A stretch of 64,000 bases of DNA from Bacillota bacterium (GCA_023436065.1 JAEZKU010000017.1:1-64000), one strand, 5' to 3'. Counted from the first letter of the stretch, positions 9,117-17,308 are shown. Notes: generated by a model not told the origin, from the letters alone. Numbers and translations: made by a program.

Positions 9117-9731
9117 ATGCAAATTGGAGATAAAATCGTATTTGGCAATTATGAATGGCGAGTGCTTGACCTTCAGGACGATATGGCCTTGATTATAACA
9201 GAATATATCATAGAACAGCGTCCTTACCATGATGCGTACAAAGATATTACATGGGCTGACTGCTCGTTAAGGAATTATCTGAATGGCGAATTTTACGACA
9301 AATTCACCGCAGCTGAGCAATCAAGGATAATTCCGGTTACTAATAAAAATCTTGATAATCAATGGTATGGTACAAATGGCGGTGTAGATACGAAGGACAG
9401 TATATTTATATTAAGCCTTGAGGAAGTAACGTGTCACTATTTCGGAGACAGTAGTTCAAAGCTGTATAACCCTAAGAAAAATCAAAGATATTGGTTTGAA
9501 CGAAAAGACGAAAACAACAGCAAACGTATCTCAAGACTTGAGGGTAAAGAATGGACTACTTGGTGGTGGATTCGGACGCCGGGCCGGGTTAATGTGAAGG
9601 CCGTGTACATCCATGGTGATGGTAATATTGGTATTCAAGGCAACAACATATTGAAAGGCAACCTCAGTGATGGCAAATGCTTAGGCGGTGTACGTCCTAC
9701 TTTGTGGTTGAAGCTGCTTCCTGCCCAATAA
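9117..9731 (+). CDS. Cytoplasmic DUF6273 protein
   Basis: A 204-residue protein that is essentially one DUF6273 domain: IGDKIVFGNYEWRVLD at the start, WADCSLRNYLNGEFYDKF, TTWWWIRTPGR, and GGVRPTLWLKL at the end. The ATG at 9117 is chosen because 'cagggggttctt' precedes it and the alternative ATG at 9087 would overlap the MerR gene by 14 bases. No signal peptide, unlike the lipoprotein relative at 5692-6453. Its position after the MerR gene suggests it is a target of that regulator. Function unknown. Confidence 0.8.
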   Translation: MQIGDKIVFGNYEWRVLDLQDDMALIITEYIIEQRPYHDAYKDITWADCSLRNYLNGEFYDKFTAAEQSRIIPVTNKNLDNQWYGTNGGVDTKDSIFILSLEEVTCHYFGDSSSKLYNPKKNQRYWFERKDENNSKRISRLEGKEWTTWWWIRTPGRVNVKAVYIHGDGNIGIQGNNILKGNLSDGKCLGGVRPTLWLKLLPAQ

Positions 9732-9742
9732 TCCGACTTTAA

Positions 9743-9771
9743 TTGACTTCCTTATTCAGGAAATATATAAT
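9743..9771 (+). promoter_or_regulatory. Sigma-A-type promoter
   Basis: TTGACT (9743-9748), a 17-base spacer and a perfect TATAAT (9766-9771), 45 bases before the start of the frameshifted gene at 9816. Confidence 0.75.
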
Positions 9772-9815
9772 ATGCACATGGATAAATTTGCTTATACTCA
9801 CTTGGAGGGCAGAAT

Positions 9816-10231
9816 ATGTTTAAGCTCAAATGGTCTCATTTAGAAAGAGAAATCAAAGACAGTGAACTACTTTCCGATCAAGATGAAAAATCTCTCCGTA
9901 TACAGCTCATAGATAATATCATAGATAGTGTGAATGAATATAACAGTCATATTTTGAATTATGAATATGAGCAAAAACAGCAGGAAATCAGGAAGCGCGG
10001 AGTGGTATTTGTTCCAAGGCAAGACAAGCCTTTAACCGATGCAAAAAGGGAAAGGTCTATCTCTTCTATCAGCATAAGGAGGAAGCCTTTTTAGTGGAGA
10101 ATTCTCATTTACTTAAGTCTTCTGATTTTGATATGGATCCTGATGTCTATGTATTTGATCCCTTCAATCGATGGACTTATGTGCATACCCACGAAGCACA
10201 GTGCGGTCCATATTTCTATAAGATAAAATAA
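9816..10231 (+). pseudogene. Frameshifted hypothetical gene
   Basis: A good promoter and SD (ttggagggcagaat) lead into MFKLKWSHLEREIKDSELL and a helical region up to PLTDAK. That frame then ends in a short basic tail at 10094. The frame shifted by -1 continues without break from KGKVYLFYQHKEEAFLVENS through DMDPDVYVFDPFNRWTYV to CGPYFYKIK and a stop at 10231, looking like genuine protein. Adding one A to the five-A run at 10043-10047 joins the two into about 139 residues. It is a recent one-base deletion, a sequencing error, or conceivably programmed slippage on a-aaa-agg. The product family has no name I know. Confidence 0.7.
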
Positions 10232-10290
10232 GTCAATTACAGCACAATTACGACAAACCGGATAGTGTTATAATACAGGGGGGACAAGAA

Positions 10291-11103
10291 ATGAAGGTTA
10301 CAATGATCAAGGACAATCTCGCAAAAAAATTGTCCAAGAATGATAAAATCAAGGGGATCGGTCAAACCGGGGATATCAATGCAGAATTAGTCCGCGGAAA
10401 CAGTGACATTGATCTGTTTGTTTTATGTACTGCTATTCCATCTGAGGAAGAAAGAATGCAGGTATATCAAAACTATTCCGAATATTATTCCGAATGCAGG
10501 ATGAATGTATGCAACGGCGGAATGTGGGGATATGGAGACATATTATTGATTGATGAAATCGATGTTATGTTCATGTACTTTACGCTTGAGGAGATGGAGC
10601 AATATCTGGAAGAGGTTATGTTGGGAAAGCATCTTGACCGGGATGGCGGCTTCTATCCAACCGGAAGGTTAAGCAGTGTGGAAGGAATCCACATCTTATA
10701 TGAAAGTAATGATGCATGGACCGCTTTAAAGGAAAAGGTGAAAAAGCATCCCAAGGATTTATTTGAGAAATTATTTCATTATCATATCTCCTGCGTTCTG
10801 GATGATGAGGATTTAGGAAGAGCAACGCTTAGAAAGGAAGTGCTGTTTTACCACAATGTATTGGAGAAGTCTTTGGATCACTTACTGCAGGCATTGTTTG
10901 CAGTGAACCTTACATGCTTTCCAAGTCGAAAAAGAAGCGAGAAGTATATCAATGCTTTTGCCTACAAGCCTGAGGATTGCAGCAACAGATTGCTTCAACT
11001 CGTGAAGAATTCTGTCCTGAGTGAAACAATAGAGGATTCAGTTCAGGAGTTAAGAAAGATTACTGCAGAGACAGCAGAGATCGGTAAACAAATCTTCAGA
11101 TAA
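10291..11103 (+). CDS. Nucleotidyltransferase-fold protein
   Basis: A 270-residue protein with the minimal nucleotidyltransferase signature GNSDIDLFV near residue 36, where the D-x-D pair would bind metal, and a third acidic position in IDEIDVMFMYF. A helical C-terminal half resembles the helical domains of kanamycin-type nucleotidyltransferases. SD 'ggggggacaag' before ATG. Its stop lies 3 bases before the ECF-sigma remnant, so transcription probably continues into 11221. Substrate (antibiotic, protein or nucleic acid) cannot be told. Confidence 0.75.
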   Translation: MKVTMIKDNLAKKLSKNDKIKGIGQTGDINAELVRGNSDIDLFVLCTAIPSEEERMQVYQNYSEYYSECRMNVCNGGMWGYGDILLIDEIDVMFMYFTLEEMEQYLEEVMLGKHLDRDGGFYPTGRLSSVEGIHILYESNDAWTALKEKVKKHPKDLFEKLFHYHISCVLDDEDLGRATLRKEVLFYHNVLEKSLDHLLQALFAVNLTCFPSRKRSEKYINAFAYKPEDCSNRLLQLVKNSVLSETIEDSVQELRKITAETAEIGKQIFR

Positions 11104-11106
11104 ATT

Positions 11107-11224
11107 ATGGTCTTAATTAAGTATAGGATTTATGCAACCAAATCAAGCAAGGTGAAGTCTTCCCTTTTCCGAACAAGGAATAAATTAAAAGACCTATCTG
11201 ATGGTGGAAGGATACGATCTATGA
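11107..11224 (+). pseudogene. 3' remnant of an ECF sigma factor gene
   Basis: The frame from 11107 reads KSSKVKSSLFRTRNKLKD, which is the recognition-helix end of sigma region 4. Removing one C at 'gacctatctg' restores KDYLMVEGYDL and a TGA at 11222-11224. That TGA overlaps the ATG of the next gene (ctATGA), the usual sigma/anti-sigma junction. All of regions 2 and most of 4 are gone. The fragment makes the downstream gene look 38 residues longer than it is. Confidence 0.75.
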
Positions 11225-12456
11225 CCGGAAAACAATTATTTAAAGAAATGAATCAGCTTGGGGATGACCTCATCGAGGAATCGATCAACACAAAACGTTC
11301 CCATATTATATGGATAAAGAGGCTGGCAGCTGTGGCATGTATCGCATTATTCCTGAGTTGCTTAATGCTATATTTTACAGGGAATAAGGCGGTGACTCCA
11401 TTATCCGGCAATACCCCGATCACGGTAGATGATATTCTCACACAGAGCAAAGGCTTAGTCGGTGGTACCGGGACGAAGGCTTACTTTACGATGGCAGCCG
11501 GGGAACTCTCTGACCTAATGCACTCACCGGTTAAGGACAATTCCGAGTTTCCTGCTCTTAAGGTTTATCAGACAGTACCGATTGAGCATCCTGAAACATT
11601 TTTTAATGATAAAGTAAATAAGATCATCAAGAATGTGAATGATAATTTTGACATTCCTCTTTCCCAAGAGAATAATCAGGTCCATCAGTCCGACTATTAT
11701 TACTACAATGTTGACTTGATTTCGAAAAATTATATGATTAACGTGGGAACCTCGGATTCTCATGGAGTAGCTGCCACAACATATCGTATATGGAACCCGA
11801 CCCCTCCTATCCAACAATTAGAATTATTCGGAGAAAAAATCACGATCACACCTGATGAATCCGACGAGTCGATTGAGAACAAGCTTACACAGGCACTTGA
11901 TTTTGCCAATAAGGTCTTTGGAACCAATTGCGAATTTCAATATATAACCCGTGATCTGGGCTACTATGAGGAAGGACACATGTCTGTAGGAGTCGAGGCC
12001 TTTGAGAATTCAGATCTAGATCAGGCTATGTATAACAGATATCTAGGCTCCATCCATTTCCTGTTCATGGATGACTACACTACGGAGGAGCTGCCACTAA
12101 TCGGAATATATTATACGGAATATGAGCTTAAGGATGCATTTTCGGAGGATACCAGACTGTTATCTGTTAAGGAAGCCGAATACTATCTTGAACAGGGCTA
12201 TATCTTTGCAGGCCATGTATGCCCGGTCTGTATGAGCCGCAATACGGAGGTTGACTTCTCGGATTATGACGATGTCGAAATTGTCTATCGAAGAGACCTC
12301 TTCGGCAAATATATCATCCCGTTCTATGCATTTTATAAAACCACCGGAGAGCATTTGTATACCGTTGCATATGTCCCTGCAGTTGAGGTAGACGGACTAA
12401 AGGAATACTTCACATCACAGGAATCCTGGCATAATGGTGAACAACAGATTGAGTAA
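11221..12456 (+). CDS. Membrane-anchored protein, orphan partner of a lost sigma factor
   Basis: A 411-residue protein beginning MTGKQLFKEMNQLGDDLIEE, the typical cytoplasmic head of proteins encoded directly after ECF sigma genes. One membrane segment follows (about residues 34-52, LAAVACIALFLSCLMLYF), then about 350 residues outside. No Zn-binding H-x3-C-x2-C motif. The exterior part (SDYYYYNVDLISKNYMINVG, HVCPVCMSRNTEV) is not one I recognise. The ATG at 11221 is preferred because it overlaps the stop of the sigma remnant; the frame is open back to 11107 only because of a frameshift. Anti-sigma role is inferred from context, and its partner is gone. Confidence 0.7.
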   Translation: MTGKQLFKEMNQLGDDLIEESINTKRSHIIWIKRLAAVACIALFLSCLMLYFTGNKAVTPLSGNTPITVDDILTQSKGLVGGTGTKAYFTMAAGELSDLMHSPVKDNSEFPALKVYQTVPIEHPETFFNDKVNKIIKNVNDNFDIPLSQENNQVHQSDYYYYNVDLISKNYMINVGTSDSHGVAATTYRIWNPTPPIQQLELFGEKITITPDESDESIENKLTQALDFANKVFGTNCEFQYITRDLGYYEEGHMSVGVEAFENSDLDQAMYNRYLGSIHFLFMDDYTTEELPLIGIYYTEYELKDAFSEDTRLLSVKEAEYYLEQGYIFAGHVCPVCMSRNTEVDFSDYDDVEIVYRRDLFGKYIIPFYAFYKTTGEHLYTVAYVPAVEVDGLKEYFTSQESWHNGEQQIE

Positions 12457-12559
12457 CAGAATTAAGACTAAGTAATTGATAGGTAAAATAGCTACATTGG
12501 TTATGTAAGAGTATTCGCAGGATTGTAGTAATCTATTGACATTAATTTGGGAGGGTTGT

Positions 12560-12928
12560 ATGAAAACAGAAGTTGCTTTAGGTAATGTTATGGTTGATTG
12601 TGAAGATGAAAAAGCATTACAGAATTTTTATAGTGAATTATTAGGGTGGGAAAAATGTGAATTATTTTGTCGCCCTGCTGTTCGAAGTTCCACCGGAGTT
12701 GTATTTCTATTTATTGAAGAACCTAATTACATTCGACCAATATGGCCTGAAGTAGAAGGAAAACAGCAAAAGCAAATGCATTTTGACTTTCAAGTTACTG
12801 ATGTTCCTCAAATGGTTGAAAAAGCAATCGCTTTAGGGGCTGCTAAAGCTGTCAATCAATATGGTGAGGACGATTTTGTTACGATGATCGACCCCTCAGG
12901 ACATCCTTTTTGCTTATGTAAGCAATAG
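12560..12928 (+). CDS. VOC/glyoxalase-fold protein
   Basis: A 122-residue VOC-superfamily protein, the size of one bi-domain fold (two beta-alpha-beta-beta-beta modules): MVDCEDEKALQNFYSELLGWEK, then MHFDFQVTDVPQMVEKAIALGA, and a closing MIDPSGHPFCLC. ATG 12560 follows 'gggaggg' and is preferred over 12536. Family members are dioxygenases, glyoxalases or antibiotic-binding proteins; the substrate here is unknown. It is followed by a flavin-oxidase-like gene 56 bases on. Confidence 0.8.
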   Translation: MKTEVALGNVMVDCEDEKALQNFYSELLGWEKCELFCRPAVRSSTGVVFLFIEEPNYIRPIWPEVEGKQQKQMHFDFQVTDVPQMVEKAIALGAAKAVNQYGEDDFVTMIDPSGHPFCLCKQ

Positions 12929-12984
12929 CTCGGATTCTATCCATTCAGAAAAAAGGGATCAATAATATTAAGGAGGATTAGCAA

Positions 12985-13476
12985 ATGAGTAAGTTCGAAG
13001 AAGGATTACAAATAATTGAAGAAAGGTGTGGCAATGGAAAAGACAATCTGATCTCCCTCGCAACCATTGCAATGGAACCGAATGCTGATGGAAAACCCAG
13101 ACCTTATGTCCGTGATGTGGACGCTTTTTATGAAGACGGAGCATTTTATATTATTACATGGGGAAAATCAGCTAAAATGCGGCAAATAGAGCTAAACCCG
13201 GAGGTTGCGTTTACAGTTTGCTCCGAGTGGGTTTCCGGTAATGGAATTGGAGAAAATCTTGGTTGGGTTTTAGACCCGAAAAACGCCGAAATTAGAACGA
13301 AGCTCCGTGCGGCTTTTGCTAATTGGTACGACTTTGCGAATAATGAAAACGATGAGAACTGCTGTCTTATGGCTATCCGCTTCACAAGATGCACGGTATT
13401 AAAAGACCATGGTGCTGTACGTTACCATATGGACTTTGTAAATAAAATAGAGACCAGTGAAGGGTGCATTATATAA
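12985..13476 (+). CDS. Pyridoxamine 5'-phosphate oxidase family protein
   Basis: A 163-residue split-barrel flavin-binding protein. Visible family features: SLATIAMEPNADGKPRPYVRDV, DGAFYIITWGKSAKMRQIELNPEVAF with the K/R-rich flavin phosphate region, and a closing FTRCTVLKDHGAVRYHMDF. SD 'aaggaggattagcaa' is strong. Members bind FMN, F420 or heme and reduce small molecules; the actual reaction is not predictable. Usual length for the family. Confidence 0.8.
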   Translation: MSKFEEGLQIIEERCGNGKDNLISLATIAMEPNADGKPRPYVRDVDAFYEDGAFYIITWGKSAKMRQIELNPEVAFTVCSEWVSGNGIGENLGWVLDPKNAEIRTKLRAAFANWYDFANNENDENCCLMAIRFTRCTVLKDHGAVRYHMDFVNKIETSEGCII

Positions 13477-13530
13477 GACACAATTGTGATGTAAGAATTG
13501 TTGACAGGGATAATAGGGGAAACTTATAGC

Positions 13531-14073
13531 ATGATTATTTATCAAACAAATGGGATTAATTTCGAGATTTCGAACGAATTTAAGAGCGAGTATCTTGCAC
13601 CAATCATAAAAAATATGCTGTTTAAAGCGGAAAATGATTGGGATGACTATAATGAAGTATATCATTGTTGTAAATTGATTGAAAATGTTAAAAACAATGA
13701 AAATATGAATATGGACTTTCATATCATGAAAAAAGACGATAAGTGTATTGGCATTGCTCTTGTTAGTAGTGGAATTCTTGACTATAGCTTGTTCTTTCAT
13801 GAACCGATACAGATAGCTGAAGAGGATAAGGACGTTTTGATATTCAACTATTTTCATATCGCGCAAGAAGGACGAGGAAATGGAGAAACGTGGTTTAAGA
13901 GCATTATCCAATACTATAAATCTAAGCATTATAATGCAATTTATCTAAAATCAAGTCATCCGAAGGTATTTTCCTTGTATAACCGTCTGGGTACAGAAAT
14001 CGGAGAATATTCAAGCAGTAGTGATAACAATTTATTTCATAGAAAAGGGAAAATATTTAGGATTGCTCTTTAA
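13531..14073 (+). CDS. GNAT-like acetyltransferase
   Basis: A 180-residue protein with a GNAT-like core: FHIAQEGRGNGETWFKSII carries the Q/R-x-x-G-x-G acetyl-CoA loop, and YLKSSHPKVFSLYNRLG the late helix. ATG 13531 has 'aggggaaac' upstream; the earlier frame-start at 13498 has no such site. It closes the run of small genes and is followed by a terminator shared with the flavodoxin gene on the other strand. Substrate unknown. Confidence 0.7.
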   Translation: MIIYQTNGINFEISNEFKSEYLAPIIKNMLFKAENDWDDYNEVYHCCKLIENVKNNENMNMDFHIMKKDDKCIGIALVSSGILDYSLFFHEPIQIAEEDKDVLIFNYFHIAQEGRGNGETWFKSIIQYYKSKHYNAIYLKSSHPKVFSLYNRLGTEIGEYSSSSDNNLFHRKGKIFRIAL

Positions 14074-14086
14074 CGGTTCACATATA

Positions 14087-14125
14087 AAAGCGAGTAAACC
14101 TTATGGGTCGTACTCGCTTTAATTC
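14087..14125. terminator. Bidirectional terminator
   Basis: Perfect 10-bp stem aaagcgagta / tactcgcttt with T-rich flanks, between two convergent genes. Confidence 0.8.
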
Positions 14126-14144
14126 TGTCCCGGCATATTTATTA

Positions 14145-14828
14145 CTACAGGGATAACTCAACCCCCAAATCCTCCAGCCATATCCTTATCTTCTCCTTTA
14201 CTCCTTCTTCATCTGTTAACTCACCTTCTGTTAGCGTAAGCCCTTTTTGTACCTCGGCGTCAGGGATGGTAGCTTCGAACTGAGTGAAAAAATCACCCGC
14301 AACACTCCCACAGGTACAAAACGGGGCAACCTTTTTCCCTGCAAGATCATATTGAGTAAGAAAAGACATGACCGGTGGAGTTACCGAATACCACCATACC
14401 GGAGACCCAATGATAATTAGATCATAGGAATCAATATCGACTACTGAGTTCTTTAACCCGGGCTTAAAGCCTTCCTCGACCTGTTTCAAGGTAAGATCCT
14501 CCATTTCTTTTCTGCTTTGAACCTTAAAATAATCAAAGTCCGGCTTTATCTCAAATACTTCCCCATTCGTAAGATCCTTCATGATATTGGTTACCTCATG
14601 CGTATTTCCGGTTAAAGAAAAGTATACGATCAAGATCTTATCTGCCTTTATACTTCCATCCACTGCTGCTACTTGTGATAATTCAGACGATACTGCTTTA
14701 CTACCCTCTTGACCTTCTGCATTACCCTGGGCAGGACCGCCCCGCTGATTTTTACTCCATATGACACCAAATAATAAAATAATTACGAAAATTAATAGTA
14801 ATGTTATAACACTTTCCACTTTTTTCAT
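14145..14828 (-). CDS. Membrane-anchored flavodoxin
   Basis: A 227-residue protein. The ATG at 14828 follows 'gaggggagataat'. Residues 2-24 are a hydrophobic anchor (ITLLLIFVIILLFGVIW), then a Gly/Gln-rich linker, then a flavodoxin domain from about residue 62. It has the phosphate loop FSLTGNTHEV, the flavin-stacking WWYSVTPPV, and FCTCGSVAGDF. It should carry FMN and shuttle electrons on the outer membrane face. It is divergent from a PadR regulator; two operator-like sites lie between them, and one overlaps its promoter, so PadR control is likely. Confidence 0.88.
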   Translation of the reverse strand: MKKVESVITLLLIFVIILLFGVIWSKNQRGGPAQGNAEGQEGSKAVSSELSQVAAVDGSIKADKILIVYFSLTGNTHEVTNIMKDLTNGEVFEIKPDFDYFKVQSRKEMEDLTLKQVEEGFKPGLKNSVVDIDSYDLIIIGSPVWWYSVTPPVMSFLTQYDLAGKKVAPFCTCGSVAGDFFTQFEATIPDAEVQKGLTLTEGELTDEEGVKEKIRIWLEDLGVELSL

Positions 14829-14911
14829 ATTATCTCCCCTCAACATTCATCCCATTCCCAACTATTCCTTGACCAATGAAACAGAATGAATTATAATTTA
14901 CATACATGATG

Positions 14912-14924
14912 TATGAATTTCATA
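14912..14924. promoter_or_regulatory. PadR-type operator 1
   Basis: Palindrome TATGAA-T-TTCATA, located just upstream of a minus-strand TATAAT (reading attataa on the plus strand at about 14890-14897) of the flavodoxin gene. The second copy is 63 bases away, centre to centre. Confidence 0.7.
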
Positions 14925-14974
14925 TACAGCCTTAGATATCCTATCACAACAAGGAAGAAACTGTCAATATCTTA

Positions 14975-14987
14975 TATGAATTTCATA
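14975..14987. promoter_or_regulatory. PadR-type operator 2
   Basis: Same palindrome TATGAA-T-TTCATA, 50 bases before the PadR start codon and within the likely PadR promoter (TGTCAA ... ATACAT). It supports autoregulation. Confidence 0.7.
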
Positions 14988-15036
14988 CATATTTCTCGAG
15001 GATAGTTCCAATATTCATCTGAAAAAGGAGTACCTT

Positions 15037-15603
15037 ATGTCCAGAGTAAATAACAGCTATTATGCGATCCTTGGTATTCTAAGCACTGGTCCCATGTCAG
15101 GTTATCAAATGAAGTCCTGGGTGGATGAAGGTGTCGGTTACTTTTGTGATCTTGATTATAAACAAATCTATCCAACATTGACGAAACTGGTCGCTTCCAA
15201 CCTTGCTACTTTCGAGATAACAAAGTCAGGGGGTAGGCCGGAAAGTAAGGTATACGGGCTTACTGATCAGGGAATGAAGGAATTAAAAGACTGGCTGGCC
15301 AAACCGGTCCAGGAAGGAAAACAGAGTACCTTCGAGCTTACGTTAAAGCTATTCTTTGGCCATCTTATACCGATTGAGACGAACATCGAACATCTTGAAA
15401 GGTTTCGATCTTCCACTATTGCTGCTATTCAAAAGTTTGAGCAAATCAGTGATTGCCTGGAAGGTGAACCGGAGAAGGATGCTTTTTGGCATTATCGCAT
15501 GATGACTGTGAACAAGGGGAAGCTGCTACGCAAGTCGGAATTGGAATGGTGTAATCAGACGTTGACTTACCTTCAAACACACGGAATTAGTGCAGACCAG
15601 TGA
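15037..15603 (+). CDS. PadR family transcriptional regulator
   Basis: A 188-residue repressor. The N-terminal winged helix (YAILGILSTGPMSGYQMKSW, IYPTLTKLVASNLATFE, GRPESKVYGLTDQG) is diagnostic of PadR. The C-terminal Vir_C/PadR_C helical part dimerises (FELTLKLFFG to about residue 180). SD 'aaaaaggagtacctt'. It is divergent from a membrane flavodoxin, with two identical 13-bp palindromes between them, so it most likely represses both genes. The inducer is unknown; PadR proteins often sense phenolics or drugs. Confidence 0.92.
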   Translation: MSRVNNSYYAILGILSTGPMSGYQMKSWVDEGVGYFCDLDYKQIYPTLTKLVASNLATFEITKSGGRPESKVYGLTDQGMKELKDWLAKPVQEGKQSTFELTLKLFFGHLIPIETNIEHLERFRSSTIAAIQKFEQISDCLEGEPEKDAFWHYRMMTVNKGKLLRKSELEWCNQTLTYLQTHGISADQ

Positions 15604-15696
15604 ATCCACCCTATCTAAATTATGTTTGATTATTCCATATACATGGTATAATTTATATGTAGCGTAAATTATTATATTTGTGGGAGAAAGAATAAA

Positions 15697-16038
15697 ATGT
15701 CATTTTCAGAGGTTAAATTATTTCAGGTAAAGCCCGATAAGCTCGCTGAATTCGAAATCCTTGTAAAAGAAATGTTACCGTTACAAAAGGAACTTGCCGG
15801 GAATATGGATATCAAGTATATGAAAAGATTCTATATCTTTGATAAAATCGGCGAAATGCCAAGACCACTAACGAAAATAGTTAAGTGTGTGAAGTATTAC
15901 TCCTATTGGCAGTTTGATACCGTTGAACGTTATTCCGATGCGACTGCCTGGTTTTTTAGTCAATTTGAGAAACGCCTGAGCAAGCTGCTCATCATGCCCT
16001 TTGATATTATGTGTGGAGAAAGTATTGAGGCTAATTGA
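15697..16038 (+). CDS. Hypothetical protein, possible dimeric alpha-beta barrel
   Basis: A 113-residue soluble protein. The start SFSEVKLFQVKPDKLAEFEILVKEM resembles the first strand and helix of NIPSNAP/antibiotic-monooxygenase-like barrels, and the last part (YYSYWQFDTVERYSDATAWFF) the closing strand and helix. Promoter TATAAT at about 15648 and SD 'gtgggagaaagaat' are clear. A strong terminator follows. The fold is an inference from pattern; function unknown. Confidence 0.65.
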   Translation: MSFSEVKLFQVKPDKLAEFEILVKEMLPLQKELAGNMDIKYMKRFYIFDKIGEMPRPLTKIVKCVKYYSYWQFDTVERYSDATAWFFSQFEKRLSKLLIMPFDIMCGESIEAN

Positions 16039-16055
16039 GCCAACCTACATTTATA

Positions 16056-16094
16056 GTATCGCGATCCTTCATCAAGGATCGCGATACCTTTTTA
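16056..16094. terminator. Strong bidirectional terminator
   Basis: Perfect 14-bp stem gtatcgcgatcctt / aaggatcgcgatac with a 4-base loop, then cctttttac. It ends the gene at 15697 and also the convergent MerR gene. Confidence 0.9.
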
Positions 16095-16116
16095 CTATTA
16101 ATTATTATAAATATAC

Positions 16117-16962
16117 TCAATTTATGAGCTTATCATAATACTCCATCGCCTTACCGACAAACACCGATGAACCCTCGCCATAGATTTGATCCATCGCTTT
16201 GATTATCTCTTCAGACTTGGCGTAGCCATGATAGATATTACGAAACAGTTCCGAGATATCCTCCATCTGACATATTTTTGAAAAGACACACTTCCATTCT
16301 GTGATCAGTCCATGTAACTCCGGTAGACTCACATCGTTCGACTCTTTATAGGAGGCAATCCTTCGAAAGAGGTCATCCAATTTTAACTGTAGTTTTCCCA
16401 TACCCTCACTCGTGTGAGGCGGTGTCTTCTTAAGCTCTTCGATATACTTCCTGATGCTCCCGTAATACTTTACAGCAGATTCCTTAATCCTATCCTCATG
16501 CTCCATAGTCATCCTAATATACTCTTCAAGGCTTCCGTATTGATTGATTAATGCCTGCTGGTAATCTTCGTCTAACTGCATCAGTCTGTTTCTGAACACT
16601 TCTTCCAATTCATTATGTTCAAATACGCTGAAATCCAAGGTATTCTCTCCTTCCAGGATTTGATCCATCTGTTCAATCAGCCTGGTCAGGCGGTTTCTCT
16701 TGGCCAGAAGCATTTCCTTCTGTTCCTTGATTACCTCCTTATGATCAAAATCCGGCTGATCCAATATATTTTTTATTGCTTTCAGAGGCAAATCCATCTC
16801 TTTATAAAACATAATCTGTTGCATACGCAAAAGCGAATCCTCGTTGTACTTCCGATATCCGTTTGCTTCTTTACCGCTTGGTTTTAACAACCCAATCTTA
16901 TCATAATAATGTAGGGTTCTGATACTGCTACCTGTGAATTTGGCCAATTCATGAATAGTCAT
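16117..16962 (-). CDS. MerR regulator with TipAS-like domain
   Basis: A 281-residue regulator: MerR winged helix (SIRTLHYYDKIGLLKPSG, YRKYNEDSLLRMQQI), coiled coil (about 80-115), and a TipAS-like helical ligand domain (about 150-275, containing SLEEYIRMTMEHEDRI and the closing NIYHGYAKSEEIIKAMDQIYG). TipA-type proteins bind drug-like peptides and activate their own promoter. The promoter upstream has the 19-bp spacer and perfect dyad expected for this. SD 'aggaggaaaatcag' confirms the ATG. No downstream partner gene on the same strand, so it mainly controls itself or distant genes. Confidence 0.9.
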   Translation of the reverse strand: MTIHELAKFTGSSIRTLHYYDKIGLLKPSGKEANGYRKYNEDSLLRMQQIMFYKEMDLPLKAIKNILDQPDFDHKEVIKEQKEMLLAKRNRLTRLIEQMDQILEGENTLDFSVFEHNELEEVFRNRLMQLDEDYQQALINQYGSLEEYIRMTMEHEDRIKESAVKYYGSIRKYIEELKKTPPHTSEGMGKLQLKLDDLFRRIASYKESNDVSLPELHGLITEWKCVFSKICQMEDISELFRNIYHGYAKSEEIIKAMDQIYGEGSSVFVGKAMEYYDKLIN

Positions 16963-16984
16963 CTGATTTTCCTCCTTCCTCTTT

Positions 16985-17015
16985 AGAGTACACTATGACC
17001 TAAGGTCATAGTCAA
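16985..17015 (-). promoter_or_regulatory. MerR promoter/operator, 19-bp spacer, perfect dyad
   Basis: On the minus strand: TTGACT (17015-17010), 19-base spacer, TACTCT (16990-16985). The spacer contains the perfect 19-bp palindrome ctatgacct-a-aggtcatag at 16993-17011. This is a textbook MerR-family autoregulated promoter. Confidence 0.85.
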
Positions 17016-17308
17016 TAGTTTTATCAGGTAATTGGTAAAATAAATAATTAATGTTATCAGATTACCTGGTTATCAGATTAATTCAGACGAATTCGTGATC
17101 CGATTAATTGCCTAATTTCAGTTAATGATAAGTTACCTTCTTGAGCTGAGAATTACTTCTTGTTATTCAGGGTCAATTCGTTATAATAAAGTTAAATCGA
17201 ACAGGAAAAGTGGGCACTATTTTGATCAGGATTTTAGTGTGAAGATTTTCAGACAATAAATCAGTACTTACACCCGGATTTACAGGTGTACGAAAGAATG
17301 GGGATTGT
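17016..17308 (+). promoter_or_regulatory. Divergent MerR intergenic region
   Basis: An AT-rich spacer. A plausible promoter for the rightward gene is TTGTTA (17161-17166) with TATAAT (17183-17188). A dyad tacacc ... ggtgta at about 17266-17289 sits in the leader. The motif tatcagatta occurs twice between 17052 and 17086. No ORF seen. Confidence 0.45.

Noticed and set aside
10043..10060. Programmed -1 frameshift as firm claim
   Set aside because: A homopolymer deletion explains it more simply; kept only as a question.
13399..13929. 176-codon minus-strand frame
   Set aside because: Antisense to two genes with good ribosome sites.
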